NCBI GenBank assembly: GCA_035559775.1
Contig: DATMAU010000008.1
Location: 74,089-138,088, forward strand
DNA: 64,000 nucleotides
Direction: 5' to 3'
Source: AG1 sp035559775
GTDB taxonomy: Archaea; Thermoproteota; Thermoprotei_A; Sulfolobales; AG1
Part shown: positions 44,694 through 54,775 of the stretch, piece by piece
How the letters are laid out: each line of letters starts with the position of its first letter
Position numbering within the stretch: position 1 is the first letter of the stretch
Made by a program: the position numbers and the translations under genes
Notes under the pieces: model-generated
The model's input: the letters and a program-made list of their open reading frames with translations, nothing else
Databases searched by the model: none
Told to the model about the DNA's origin: nothing

Positions 44694-47027
44694 CTATGTA
44701 TAGACCCTGCTAACACCATCCTCGATAGCTACTCTTATTATCTTATCAGCCTTCTCTATTATCTCCTCATCGTGGGTTACCACTATAACCTGATCTAGGG
44801 AGCCTGCTATCTCTTTAATCATATCGAATAACCTTGATTTGTTCTCCACATCGAGGTTCTGTGTAGGCTCGTCAAGGATCATTATGCTTGGGAGCCTGCC
44901 CAGGAGTATTTTGGCGAGGGCTATTCTGAAGGCTATAGCGAGCATTGTTCTCTCACCGCCGCTCAGGCTATTTATACTCAGAGTCCCTCTAGAGCCTGCC
45001 TTTATATTTATGTTGAAATCGCTCTCTATCTCTACTGTGAATTCTCTTGAGAATGTCTCTAGAGATCTGTTGACCTCCTCCTCAAGGGCTTTGATAACCA
45101 TCTGGGTGAGCATCTGGGCTATCAAACCCTCGCCCCCGAGGATCTTTTTCTCAAGGATCCTGAGGATCTTTAGCGCGTTCTCTATAGATGGTTTCTTCCT
45201 TATCTTCTCCTCTATCGATGCTATCTCCTGCTCCCTCTCCCTTATACTTTTCTCGAGCATCTCTATGTTACCCCTTATAACACCTATCCTTGTTCTGAGC
45301 GCCTCTATCTCCCCCTGGATCTTATCCCGCTCCTTTTCGAGAGAAGCCTTCAGAGCAGTATAGCTAGCGCCCTCTCCAAGCCATTGATTGCTCTTAATAA
45401 TACTCTCGACCTCTCTTCTAAGGCTATCTAGCTTTGATGGATCGTAGAGGCTCCTCGCATCCCTAAGCCTCTTTTCAAGAACCCCCCTCCTCTCGATCAG
45501 CCTCCTCAACTCACCCTCGATCCCTTCTAGGAGTTCTTGGCACTCATTGCCTAGGCTACCCTGATATCCGATACCCCTTAGCTTGTTGGCTAGCGATACA
45601 CATATCTCTCTACCATTGTTAGCACACTTCTCAACCTCTTCAAGCTCTTTCAAGCTCTCTTCGCGTTTCTCTAGGTGGTTTTTGAGCTCCCTCAAACCAG
45701 CCTCGATCCTCGATCTAGCGGCTTTAGCCTTCTCAATACCGCTCCTAATCCTCTTCTCCTCATCCTCAAGCCTACTGATCTCTAGCTTATGCTTCTCCGA
45801 GATATGGCTAAGCGTATCGAGATCCAGTTCTCTTCCGCAGAAAGGGCATCTATTACCCTCTGGTTTTATCTCGTATAGCTTTCTATACATATCGAGCAAA
45901 CCCCTGATCTCGCCGAGCCTTCTCGCCATAACATCTATAAGCCCTTCAAGCTTAGCCAGGATCTCGTCCGGACCGAGCCCAGGATCTATTCCAAGAGTTT
46001 CTAGATCTCTCCTAACGCTCTCAGAATAGATCTCGAGCTTGATCCTATCTATAGATTCTTCATAGAACTTGATCTTCTTCCTCAACTGCTCCTCCCTCTT
46101 AATACACTCATACGAAGATCTATAGGCTGTATTTATCTTCCTAATAGCCTCGAGATCCAATCCCGCACTTTTTAGAAGACCTAACCGGGCATCCACTTCC
46201 TTGATCTCGTTTTCAAGATCCTTAACATCCCTCTCAGCCTTTTCGAGAGCCTCTATCTCCCTAGAGATCTCTAGGATCCTTTCCAAAACACCCAGCCTAG
46301 AGGCTATCTCACCCCTCTTAGCCTCGAGCTCTGAGACCCTTTTAGCCTCTGCCTCGAGAACCGATGCGAGCCTCTGCCTCTCTTCCCTATCTTTTGCGAG
46401 TGCTTCTCTAAGCTTCTTGAGGTTTGTTTCATAGCTGCTGAGCTCTCCAAGGATTCTCTCAGCCTTGTTTGCAGTCTCTCTAGCAAGATCCCTTGCCTCC
46501 TCAAGTTCTTTAAGGCCGAGGAGGCTCAGGATCTTTGACTTCCTCTCGCTGGGAGGCATTTCCAGGATCTGGCTGAGCATATCCTGTCTAGAGAAGATCG
46601 TTGATGTAAAGATCCTTGGATCCTCTGCGCCGAGGATTTTAGAGATATATTTAGTAACATCGGAAACCCCTCTAGCCAGCACCCTCTCACCATCGCCCGT
46701 AACCTCTGAGAGGATGTGAACTAGACTACCTCCGTCAGCATCATACTCCCTCCTAACCCTGTATAGCTTGCCGCCAACCTCGAACTCGAGTATTATTAAG
46801 GCTCCATTAGCACCGATCCTCACGATACCCCTCTTACTCCTCCCAGTCCTAAGGATCTCGTGGGACATTTGCGGGCCGCTGTCGAAAAGGGCTAGGAAGA
46901 TCGCCTCTATTATCGAGCTCTTACCAGCACCATTGGGACCCACTATTGCTGTGAGACCTCTATCAAAGCTTATCTCTGTCCTTTTATGTGAGAATAGGTT
47001 CTCCATATAGATCTTCTTTATAATCAT
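44694..47027 (-). CDS. rad50: DNA double-strand break repair ATPase Rad50
   Basis: The protein has 777 residues, somewhat shorter than many archaeal Rad50 (about 850-900), so the coiled-coil arms are short. Walker A is AIVGPNGAGKSSIIEAIFLA near residue 30. Long coiled coils flank the zinc hook CPFC at about residue 400. The C-terminal ATPase half has LSGGERTMLAIAFRIALA and Walker B SIMILDEPTQNLD, then VVTHDEE. It tethers DNA ends and drives Mre11. It overlaps the mre11 stop by 4 bp. Confidence 0.97.
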   Translation of the reverse strand: MIIKKIYMENLFSHKRTEISFDRGLTAIVGPNGAGKSSIIEAIFLALFDSGPQMSHEILRTGRSKRGIVRIGANGALIILEFEVGGKLYRVRREYDADGGSLVHILSEVTGDGERVLARGVSDVTKYISKILGAEDPRIFTSTIFSRQDMLSQILEMPPSERKSKILSLLGLKELEEARDLARETANKAERILGELSSYETNLKKLREALAKDREERQRLASVLEAEAKRVSELEAKRGEIASRLGVLERILEISREIEALEKAERDVKDLENEIKEVDARLGLLKSAGLDLEAIRKINTAYRSSYECIKREEQLRKKIKFYEESIDRIKLEIYSESVRRDLETLGIDPGLGPDEILAKLEGLIDVMARRLGEIRGLLDMYRKLYEIKPEGNRCPFCGRELDLDTLSHISEKHKLEISRLEDEEKRIRSGIEKAKAARSRIEAGLRELKNHLEKREESLKELEEVEKCANNGREICVSLANKLRGIGYQGSLGNECQELLEGIEGELRRLIERRGVLEKRLRDARSLYDPSKLDSLRREVESIIKSNQWLGEGASYTALKASLEKERDKIQGEIEALRTRIGVIRGNIEMLEKSIREREQEIASIEEKIRKKPSIENALKILRILEKKILGGEGLIAQMLTQMVIKALEEEVNRSLETFSREFTVEIESDFNINIKAGSRGTLSINSLSGGERTMLAIAFRIALAKILLGRLPSIMILDEPTQNLDVENKSRLFDMIKEIAGSLDQVIVVTHDEEIIEKADKIIRVAIEDGVSRVYT

Positions 47028-48274
47028 AGCCTCCCACCCAGGCTTCTAGAGACTCCTAGCTGTAGGTGTCTCTTTATCTCAGGCTCGCTGAGGATCTTGT
47101 TCACAAGACCCTGATCCACGAGTCTTGAGAGGATCTTGTCTGGATCTAGCTCTCCCTTAATAATCTCGTCGGCAATGAATCTCCTAACCTCCGGGTCTGA
47201 GAAGAGCTTCTCAACAGCCTTCTCAATGCTCAGCTCGGTCTGGAGGATCTCCCTCCCACCAATCCCAAGGCTCTCCCTGGTCTGTGGAGCCTCTACCTCG
47301 GGCCCCTCATACCTCAGGATCTTCTTAGCCTCTACTAGGCTGTCAAGAACCCTGACTATACTGATCCTCTCGTTCTTGGATAGGGGACTCTTGATCTTTA
47401 GAACCACTATGGGGGGTTTGGCGTGTTTCTTCGCAATATTCTCAAGATCTGTTGATACTATCCTAATAGCCTCTGAGTAATCCCTAGCCTCTATATTTAT
47501 CCAGGGTCTCACTTTTTTCAAAGGTATCTCTCTAACATCTACACGCCCTTTATCGATCTCTACTAGAAAGACTACTTTCTGCTCCTCATAATCATCCCTA
47601 GATATCGCCTCAGGAGATCCTGGATATATTGCTGGAGAGCCTTCGTAGATGTTCCTCCAGCTTTTATGAAGATCGCCTAGAGCATAGTATGAGAATCCTT
47701 TGGGAAGCCTCTGGATCGTTGGTACAATGTCCTTTTCAGAGGAGCATATACTCTGATCCCTTCCATAACGCTGTGACCAGGCATCGCAGAGCCTTACATG
47801 GGCTAGAAGTATAGATCCGGGCTTCGGCTTCGATCCCTGGCTGAGGAGGCGATCCAGGGCTTTGTAAGAGTAGCCATGGATCTCGATAACATCGCCAGAT
47901 CTCCCAACAATCCTGTCAAAACCAGGCTCGCCATGATCTGATAATACCTTAGCATAGCCCAGCCTTCCAAGAAGCTCTAGAGGGCTATTCCTAGTAGGCT
48001 TAGCAGCATCATGGTTACCAGCAACTATGTAGAAGGCTATCCCAGCCTGTCTAAGCCTGTCTAGACCTGCTATAGCGTATATATATGGTGTTGGGAAGAG
48101 CTCCGCACTGTGGAACATATCGCCAGCATGTAGAACAGCATCAACCTTGTTTTCGATAGCTATATCTATGATCTCGAGGAAAACTTCATATATATCCCTC
48201 TCCCTCTCGATAGATCCCCTAGGCCTTGCACCAAGATGCGTATCGGATATATGGAGGATCTTCAATAAGGTCAC
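47024..48274 (-). CDS. mre11: DNA repair exonuclease Mre11
   Basis: The protein has 416 residues. The metallophosphoesterase motifs are intact: HISDTHLGARPRG, DAVLHAGDMFHS, IVAGNHDAAKPTRN and LAHVRLCD, with GDLH in YYALGDLHKS. It has Mn-dependent 3'-5' exo- and endonuclease activity at DNA breaks in complex with Rad50. The C-terminal region (about 330-415) should hold the Rad50-binding helices. It follows herA by 23 bp and overlaps rad50 by 4 bp. Confidence 0.97.
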   Translation of the reverse strand: MTLLKILHISDTHLGARPRGSIERERDIYEVFLEIIDIAIENKVDAVLHAGDMFHSAELFPTPYIYAIAGLDRLRQAGIAFYIVAGNHDAAKPTRNSPLELLGRLGYAKVLSDHGEPGFDRIVGRSGDVIEIHGYSYKALDRLLSQGSKPKPGSILLAHVRLCDAWSQRYGRDQSICSSEKDIVPTIQRLPKGFSYYALGDLHKSWRNIYEGSPAIYPGSPEAISRDDYEEQKVVFLVEIDKGRVDVREIPLKKVRPWINIEARDYSEAIRIVSTDLENIAKKHAKPPIVVLKIKSPLSKNERISIVRVLDSLVEAKKILRYEGPEVEAPQTRESLGIGGREILQTELSIEKAVEKLFSDPEVRRFIADEIIKGELDPDKILSRLVDQGLVNKILSEPEIKRHLQLGVSRSLGGRL

Positions 48275-48297
48275 CAGATATCCATATAATATTTAGG

Positions 48298-49932
48298 CTA
48301 GACATCTATTTTGAATTTCTCCTCAATAACCCTCTCACGAGACCTAGATCCCGAGCTCCATATCCTATAGAGATCCGGCGTAGCCCCCCTCTTCTTACCC
48401 CTATGCTCATCTATATCGACAAGAACAGGGAATCTACCGACCCACTCACCCATAACTATAGCCCTCCCTTTTGGAAGGCTTGGCAATATGCCTGCCAAGC
48501 TCTCCTCGAGGGAGTCTGCTATATTCATAACAGCCCTAATATCCTCCTCCTGGACGAGCTTCAAGAACACGAAGTTCTGCAACTGTGAAGCCACGTTAGG
48601 ATCCAGGGATCTTGGTCTCTGGCTAACAATACCCAGCACACCGCCAAACTTCCTCCCCTCCCTCGCAAACCTCTGGAGACTATCCTTAGCCGGTGATGAA
48701 GCATTTGCTGGGAGGAATAGGGGTGCCTCCTCAACTATGAATATGACTGGCATTCTCGATGCTCCGGATCCAAACGATGCTCCTCCCTCTTTGAGATACG
48801 CTAGAAGGTTGTCTGCATATAGCCTCAGGATCCATGACTTCTCCTCATCGCTTAATGTCGACACATTTATAACGGTCACCTTGCCAGGCTCTATAAGATC
48901 AGTGATCCTTGGTGCTTCGAGATTTATTGGCGATGTTTCGAAGAATTCCTCAACCTTATCCACGGTACTATCCACGATCCTCTTCTCATAGTCACGCTCT
49001 CTTGCCACACTCTCTATCTCTTTCAGGAGTAGTGCTAGATACATGTCCTTTACCTCAAGAGCTGCCTCCTCGTCTGCAGCGTCTACAAGACCCTGGATCT
49101 TCTTCTCCTCGTAAAGTCTCTCAACGGCTATTGAGAGCCCTAATCCCTCCTTAGAGGTTTTCTCCTCTATAGCTTTATTGAGTCTTCTGAGCGCTCTCCT
49201 CAGAAGCCTTCTCTGCTTTGTAGCTGCAGCCTCCCTCACGATCATTGATGCAAGGATCTTTGGCGGGATTTTGTAAGGACTGATAGTAGCTTCATGCTCC
49301 ACAACCCTTGAGGAATTCTTATCCTCCGGCTCAAGACCGACATATTCTCCATGGACATCGAATATTATTACAGGAGCACCGATCTGGGAGAGCCTGTCGG
49401 CTAGGATAGCTACGGTATTGCTCTTACCAGACCCTGTAGCCCCTGCTATTAGGAAGTGTCTCGATAGCTCGTTAACATTAACGCCTATCTCTATTCCACG
49501 GTACTCGGAGAGGAACCCTATCCTTATAAAGCCCTCACGCGGTGATGTGTAGAGGATTCTTAACGCCTCTGGCGGGGCTGGATATATTGGTGTTCCAGGG
49601 GGTATTGGGTATCTAGGGGTCTCGGATCTTTTATCGGTGATATCGGCTACCACATAGACAAGGATCGTTGATATGGAGGGAACCCTATAGTCGTGAGGCA
49701 GATCTTCCCTAAGATCTGCTAGGACAGGTCTCTCCATTATTGGTGAGTAGCTACTATTGGAAACAATACCCACAACCTTTCTAGCAATATGGGATCCAGT
49801 AGCCCTATCGATCACGCTGAACTCGGCATACACATAGGTTCCCAGGGGTGCTGGAGAGTCTGAGTAAACCCAGCAGAAAGAAGGGGAATCGGATCTAAGA
49901 ACCCTTCCAAGGATGGGAAGGCTCACGATCAC
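48298..49932 (-). CDS. herA: Bipolar DNA helicase/translocase HerA
   Basis: The protein has 544 residues. A HAS-barrel N-terminal domain is followed by Walker A LIAGATGSGKSNTVAILADR, Walker B MPVIFIVEEAPLF and the C-terminal VSQRPRSLDPNVASQLQNFV (sensor and arginine-finger region). HerA forms a hexamer that pumps DNA into the NurA nuclease to resect broken ends. The start is GTG 49932 with GGGGAGGT before it; this overlaps the nurA stop by 4 bp. Confidence 0.96.
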   Translation of the reverse strand: MIVSLPILGRVLRSDSPSFCWVYSDSPAPLGTYVYAEFSVIDRATGSHIARKVVGIVSNSSYSPIMERPVLADLREDLPHDYRVPSISTILVYVVADITDKRSETPRYPIPPGTPIYPAPPEALRILYTSPREGFIRIGFLSEYRGIEIGVNVNELSRHFLIAGATGSGKSNTVAILADRLSQIGAPVIIFDVHGEYVGLEPEDKNSSRVVEHEATISPYKIPPKILASMIVREAAATKQRRLLRRALRRLNKAIEEKTSKEGLGLSIAVERLYEEKKIQGLVDAADEEAALEVKDMYLALLLKEIESVARERDYEKRIVDSTVDKVEEFFETSPINLEAPRITDLIEPGKVTVINVSTLSDEEKSWILRLYADNLLAYLKEGGASFGSGASRMPVIFIVEEAPLFLPANASSPAKDSLQRFAREGRKFGGVLGIVSQRPRSLDPNVASQLQNFVFLKLVQEEDIRAVMNIADSLEESLAGILPSLPKGRAIVMGEWVGRFPVLVDIDEHRGKKRGATPDLYRIWSSGSRSRERVIEEKFKIDV

Positions 49933-50915
49933 ACCTCCCCCAAAACCTCTCTCCCAGTTTCAAGTAGAGCCCCATAGGCGTTTAGGAGTTTGATAAACTC
50001 GCTCCTCTGGATCTTGCTGTGGAGATGGCACTGTCTAAGAGGCTCAGGGTATCCGGGGATGCTGTGGTATCTAAGCATCTCGAGGATCTCTGCTACCTGG
50101 TCTACACCAAGATCCCCTGGGATTGTTATCTGATACGCTGGAGCTCCTCTAGATAAAACCGCATATGTTAACGTATATGTTACACCCTCAACATCGTTAG
50201 AGATCTTTATAGGCTCTATGAAGCCCGGCTTACCTCCAGAGCCTTCGAGGATCTTTCCTATCAATGCATAGTCAGGGATCACTACGGGCTTTCCATCGAG
50301 CTTTGGCTCTAGGTATTTGTAGAGGACATGCCTAGAATGTGTCTTGGATATGAAGACCAGTCTCGAGGATCTCTGGAGGTTCTTTAGAGTCTCAACCCTC
50401 TCCTCCCAACCCTTCCTCATATCATATGAGAAAGCCATGCCCTCTCTAAACCTGCTATATAGAAAAGATCTCAGCGAGCCGTCGAAGAGAATAAGATCTG
50501 GTGGTTCTCTTACCGAGTCTATGACAAGCTTGACAGCCCCCACCTCAAGATCTTTAGCTATATGTGTAACAGCCCTCCTCCCGATCCCCAGAGAGATCTC
50601 TTTCACTTTATTCTCGGCATAGAGAGCTAGGGGGCCTATGAGATCGAATTTGGCGAGATATCTAGAAAACCTTATAGTATCCTCAGCAACGCCTGTAAAG
50701 AGCGATGAGAAGGCTCTTATGCCATATATGTATGCGTATCTAGTAAGGATCCCTGTAAAAGACGAGTCGGAGGCTACCGCGGTGCTTTTCCTAATATTCT
50801 GGATCTCGATCCATCTGGGCTTGCTGGAGATCTCGATCCTCTTGTAAAGCTCCACACCAGCAAGGATCTTGCTCCTCAGGCTACGCAGCTCAGCATCTAT
50901 TATGCTTGATAGCAT
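49929..50915 (-). CDS. nurA: 5'-3' nuclease NurA
   Basis: The protein has 328 residues with the RNase H-like NurA fold. Metal-binding acids lie in STAVASDSSFTGIL, in PDLILFDGSLRSFLYSR and near PVVIPDYALIGKIL. It degrades the 5' strand at double-strand breaks together with HerA. It is the first gene of the nurA-herA-mre11-rad50 operon, the standard thermophilic archaeal set. Start ATG 50915; the start region and the divergent reductase gene share about 200 bp. Confidence 0.95.
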   Translation of the reverse strand: MLSSIIDAELRSLRSKILAGVELYKRIEISSKPRWIEIQNIRKSTAVASDSSFTGILTRYAYIYGIRAFSSLFTGVAEDTIRFSRYLAKFDLIGPLALYAENKVKEISLGIGRRAVTHIAKDLEVGAVKLVIDSVREPPDLILFDGSLRSFLYSRFREGMAFSYDMRKGWEERVETLKNLQRSSRLVFISKTHSRHVLYKYLEPKLDGKPVVIPDYALIGKILEGSGGKPGFIEPIKISNDVEGVTYTLTYAVLSRGAPAYQITIPGDLGVDQVAEILEMLRYHSIPGYPEPLRQCHLHSKIQRSEFIKLLNAYGALLETGREVLGEV

Positions 50916-51127
50916 GAGCGTCCCTATCGATTCTTATTATTGGAGAGGAAATATTGTTAAGAATACCCTCTATAGATGTTGCGAGTGATACCCAGCGATA
51001 AGGAGTGCAAGGGATAATACTAAAGCTTGTGTTAACATAACCATAGCCCATATAGAGCCAAAGCCAGGCTAGTGGCAAATATTTATGAGCTGCCCGACTA
51101 TATCACTGAGGTGTCTGGGGATTGGGT

Positions 51128-52810
51128 ATGGAGAAGTTGTTCTCAAGCATAGCTATTGGTAATGTTAGGATCAGGAATAGGATAGCAATGGCCCCCATGA
51201 TATCAAACCTAGCAACCCCGGAGGGCTATCCAAGCGATGCCCACATAACCTATCTAGCTGAGAGGGCTAAAGGTGGTGTTGGTCTAATATTCACAGAATA
51301 TACCTATGTTAATAGAGTCGATGCCAGGGGCTCTCTAAACCAGCTCGGCCTCTACTCAGACGAGCTTATACCCAAGTTCAGGAGGCTCACTGAGGCTGTT
51401 AAAGCCCACGGCTCGAGGATCTTTGTCCAGTTAGTCCATGTCGGTAGAAAGACTAGGAGGAGCATAATATGGGGTAACATCCCCATAGCGCCTTCACCGA
51501 TACCCCTGCTAGATGATGTTAGGGAGATGAGTCTAGAGGATATAGCTAGGGTTAAGAGGGACTTCGCAGAGGCAGCTCTCAGGGCTGAGAGGTCCGGGTT
51601 TGATGGGATAGAGATCCACGGCGCCCATGGATACCTCGTAGCCCAGTTCCTCTCACCAGCTACTAATAAGAGGAGCGATGCCTATAGAGACGGGGTTAGG
51701 TTTGTCGCTGAGCTTATTGAGGAGATGAGGTCAAGGGTATCGATACCAATAGGTATAAGGCTGAGTGTGACCGAGTTCGATCCACAGGGTCTTAACCCGG
51801 AGATGGTTGCTGAGATAGTCTCTAGACTTGAGAAAGAAGCTAGCCTCGACTATATCCACCTCTCAGCTGGGAGGGATGGGCCTATAGCATCGTCAATGCC
51901 GTTCTATATGCCGAGAACACCGCTTATAGAGGATGCCAAGATCGTTAGGAGGGTTACGAAGCTCCCCCTCCTCCTAGTAGGCTCGGTAATAGATCCTGAA
52001 GACGCCCTCAGAGTCCTTGAGGTAGCCGACATGGTTGTGCTTGGAAGACAGCTCCTAGCAGACCCTGCATGGCCTGTTAAGGTAGCCAGGGGGCTCCCAA
52101 TAAGACCCTGTATAAGGTGTAACCAGCTATGCAGAGCTATAACACTAGGCGAGGTTAGGTGTGATGTAAACCCAGAACTCGGCTGGGAAGCATTCTCACA
52201 CATTGAGAGAGGCTCTGGAGAGGTTTCCGTGGTTGGGGGCGGTCTCATGGGGTTAGAGGCAGCCAGGATCCTTGCTCTGAGAGGCTTCAATGTTACTCTG
52301 TATGAGAGGAGCAATAGGCTTGGCGGGCAGCTCAACCTATACAGAGATCCCTACAAGGCTAGGGAGTTTGGACTGTTGGTAGGCTATTATGAGAAGACTT
52401 TGAGGATGCTTGGCGTAAAGATCGTGCTCGGTGTTGAGAAGAGATGCGAGGAGGATGAGGACTGCATATACGCTGTGCCTGAGGAGGAGCCTCCGAAAAT
52501 GCCCGAGATCAGGTGTGGAAGGATCTTGATAGACAGCAACCTCTACCCATACCATGACTATGCCTTCGAGCTTGCTAAGTATAATGAGGTTTATATGACT
52601 AGGAGGAGCCTGAGGGATCTTGAGAGAAGCAGGGCTTTCCTGATGGAGAAGAAACTAGCAGAGCTAGGGGTCATGTTTATCGAGGGGGCTGGAGAGGATT
52701 CTAAATACGATCTCGTGATCAGGGAGTTTAGAAGGGAGCAGCCATCAATAGCCTCAGCTATAAGGAGGGGATATATTGCTGGGAAATACTATGGATCTAA
52801 ACATGCTTAG
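51128..52810 (+). CDS. Old Yellow Enzyme-like NADH:flavin oxidoreductase with FeS site and reduced C-terminal domain
   Basis: About 560 residues from ATG 51128 (TTG 51122 is alternative). The FMN barrel shows IGNVRIRNRIAMAPM, GFDGIEIHGAHGYLVAQFLSP and VLGRQLLADPAWPVKV. A cysteine cluster (CIRCNQLC...VRC) fits a [4Fe-4S] site. A Rossmann dinucleotide site VSVVGGGLMGLEAARILALRG follows. The remaining 140 residues are shorter and less regular than the paired FAD/NADH domains of 2,4-dienoyl-CoA reductase (usually about 640-670 residues in total). It may reduce an enoyl-CoA or other activated double bond; electron donor uncertain. Confidence 0.85.
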   Translation: MEKLFSSIAIGNVRIRNRIAMAPMISNLATPEGYPSDAHITYLAERAKGGVGLIFTEYTYVNRVDARGSLNQLGLYSDELIPKFRRLTEAVKAHGSRIFVQLVHVGRKTRRSIIWGNIPIAPSPIPLLDDVREMSLEDIARVKRDFAEAALRAERSGFDGIEIHGAHGYLVAQFLSPATNKRSDAYRDGVRFVAELIEEMRSRVSIPIGIRLSVTEFDPQGLNPEMVAEIVSRLEKEASLDYIHLSAGRDGPIASSMPFYMPRTPLIEDAKIVRRVTKLPLLLVGSVIDPEDALRVLEVADMVVLGRQLLADPAWPVKVARGLPIRPCIRCNQLCRAITLGEVRCDVNPELGWEAFSHIERGSGEVSVVGGGLMGLEAARILALRGFNVTLYERSNRLGGQLNLYRDPYKAREFGLLVGYYEKTLRMLGVKIVLGVEKRCEEDEDCIYAVPEEEPPKMPEIRCGRILIDSNLYPYHDYAFELAKYNEVYMTRRSLRDLERSRAFLMEKKLAELGVMFIEGAGEDSKYDLVIREFRREQPSIASAIRRGYIAGKYYGSKHA

Positions 52811-52962
52811 AAAACACACCAAGAACCTGTGAGAGAACCGAGACGAAGTTTTAATCATCAAGTATTAAAAAGTAGCCATAAAGATCCTGAGTGGTTAAAA
52901 CGCTCGAGCCCCCCTTACCGTTTGTCTCTAGATATTCATCCCAATCATTCTATTCATGGTCT

Positions 52963-53188
52963 TATCCAGGGACTTCAACCCCGCCCACAGGATCTTTAAT
53001 CCTGCGAGTTCGCGGACCGCTTGAGCCAAACGGCACATGACCCCTATCTAGGTTCGAGGGATCATCCACTGAATGGCTTGGAGCATAGCCCCCATCGCCA
53101 CAAGGCTAGTGTGGGGAGACCCACATCGGAAGCAGTCTCTCAAAGCTTATAAATACTCATACGAATATCAAAAAGAAAACAGCCCCTT
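52963..53188 (+). repeat. R2-2, hairpin-rich element related to R1
   Basis: Matches R2-1 (11698-11935): CCAGGGACTTCAACC, GCCCACAGGATC...CCTG, GAGCCAAACGGCAC, GGGATCATCC and ATGGCTTGGAGC. Beyond that, GTGTGGGGAGACCCACATC matches the R1 block GTGGGGAAACCCCCACATC. The right end reads CTTATAAATAC and ATCAAAAAGAAAACAGCCCC, like the R1 right end. The end overlaps the last codons and stop of the convergent multicopper protein gene. Confidence 0.7.
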
Positions 53189-54775
53189 TCTTCTAACTAT
53201 CAATAGGATCGTTGTTATTAGTGAGAGGGCAGCTATAAATAGGGCTGCCACGGTTAATAGACCCTGGATGTTCTGTGTAATCTCGCTTTGTGCTACCTGG
53301 CTTGGCTGTGCTGGGCTTGTTGGCTGTTCGACTAGCTGTAGCTTGCTCTTTGGTATAACTACTATTTCTCCCACCATATATGGGTGTACGGAGCATAGGT
53401 AGCTGTAGAGGTCTGAGTTCTCCGTGACTAGTGGGATGAATTTCTTATATGTTTGGAGCTGGGCTCCACCGATTCTATATATACCTGCCTTTGTGAATGT
53501 ATATGACCAGCTCTCGCCATGCTTTAGGAGTGGTGATTTGACAGTCTCGTTACCCATGCGTAGGACTATGTCGTGAAGCCCTATGAGCTCTCCCCCTGCT
53601 CCTGGTAGGCTTATTATATCCTCGTTGATCCATACAACCGTTGTGCCCTCGGGTATGACAAGCCTCTTTGGATAGTATGAGTTGCCTATTATCCTTACAT
53701 ATACTGTTCCCTCACCATATACTGGTGTGTCTATCTCAGGGGATCCTAGGCCGAATGGGTCTATGATCCTCACGGGCTTCTCGGGTATTGGTAGCTTGGG
53801 TCCTTGGGCATCCACGACGCTTGTTCTATTAGCATCCTTGCTAGCCTTAAGCAGCCCTATAGCTCCCCTCACAGGCTGGTTGAACACGTGGGTCACTATA
53901 GCGTAGGACCCCTCTTCAGGTACCCTGAACTCGATAACCCATGAGTCGCTAGGCCCTGCAAGGACTGTCTGGCCACCGTATATTATGTTTAATGGGTGCC
54001 CCTGGTAGTATGCAAAGTCCCATACTATTCCCACTAGATGGAATGTCGATACCAGGTTGGGTCCAACGTTTAGGAAGTATATCCTCACATAGTCTCCCGG
54101 CCTAGCCATTATTGGGTTGTTGAGGTATCTAGCTATATATCCATTGAATAGAACGTATAGAGGCTTTGCTGTTACGAAATCAGCACCGCTTCCATAGATC
54201 TCGTGCTGTATTAGATAGATCTCTATATCCGGCTTTCTACCAAGGATCTCTTCCAGCTTGTATTTATAGGTCTTGGGCTTGACAACGATCATTCCGTACT
54301 GACCTGACATTGTGTGTATAAAGATCCCCTGACCCCCTGGGGCGCAGTGATACATATAAACCCCAGGATAGCTTGCATTGAATATGATCCTCTTGGTAGC
54401 GCCGGGGGGTATGTTACCTATATAGGGTGATGTAGCCCTATATATCGCGTGCACCGAGAGACCGTGGGCTACGTCGTCCTTGTTAACGACAATAAGCTCA
54501 ACTATGTCTCCCTCCTCAACAACTATCGTGGGCCCCGGCACAGTACCATTTATCGTGAATGTGTCGAGCACGATCCCATCGCCTATAACAACCTTAGCCC
54601 TATAGAGCTCTATAACAAACCTCTTGTTAGGCTCAGTACCGGGTGGCACAAAGCTTGTCGGGGGTAGCTCGTATCCAGGCTTGGGATCGCTTCTAAAAGC
54701 CTCTATAGTGGGGCTTGCTATTGCTAGCACTATCAGGGATGCTAATAGGACTATAAAACCTAGCCTGTATATCAT
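53168..54775 (-). CDS. Nitrite-reductase-like multicopper protein with extra cupredoxin domain and C-terminal anchor
   Basis: The protein has 535 residues: signal peptide (1-25), two cupredoxin domains (about 45-330), a third cupredoxin (about 365-475), a Gln/Pro/Ser linker and a C-terminal membrane helix (about 505-528). Domain 1 holds type 1 copper ligands in YMYHCAPGGQGIFIHTMSG and a His in DDVAHGLSVHA. Domain 2 has STFHLVGIVWD and VTHVFNQPV with histidines where NirK has its type 2 site. The third domain ends LCSVHPYMVGEIVV (C-x2-H-x2-M). It likely reduces nitrite to NO or acts as a related oxidase outside the cell. The last codons and stop lie in repeat R2-2. Confidence 0.82.
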   Translation of the reverse strand: MIYRLGFIVLLASLIVLAIASPTIEAFRSDPKPGYELPPTSFVPPGTEPNKRFVIELYRAKVVIGDGIVLDTFTINGTVPGPTIVVEEGDIVELIVVNKDDVAHGLSVHAIYRATSPYIGNIPPGATKRIIFNASYPGVYMYHCAPGGQGIFIHTMSGQYGMIVVKPKTYKYKLEEILGRKPDIEIYLIQHEIYGSGADFVTAKPLYVLFNGYIARYLNNPIMARPGDYVRIYFLNVGPNLVSTFHLVGIVWDFAYYQGHPLNIIYGGQTVLAGPSDSWVIEFRVPEEGSYAIVTHVFNQPVRGAIGLLKASKDANRTSVVDAQGPKLPIPEKPVRIIDPFGLGSPEIDTPVYGEGTVYVRIIGNSYYPKRLVIPEGTTVVWINEDIISLPGAGGELIGLHDIVLRMGNETVKSPLLKHGESWSYTFTKAGIYRIGGAQLQTYKKFIPLVTENSDLYSYLCSVHPYMVGEIVVIPKSKLQLVEQPTSPAQPSQVAQSEITQNIQGLLTVAALFIAALSLITTILLIVRRKGLFSF

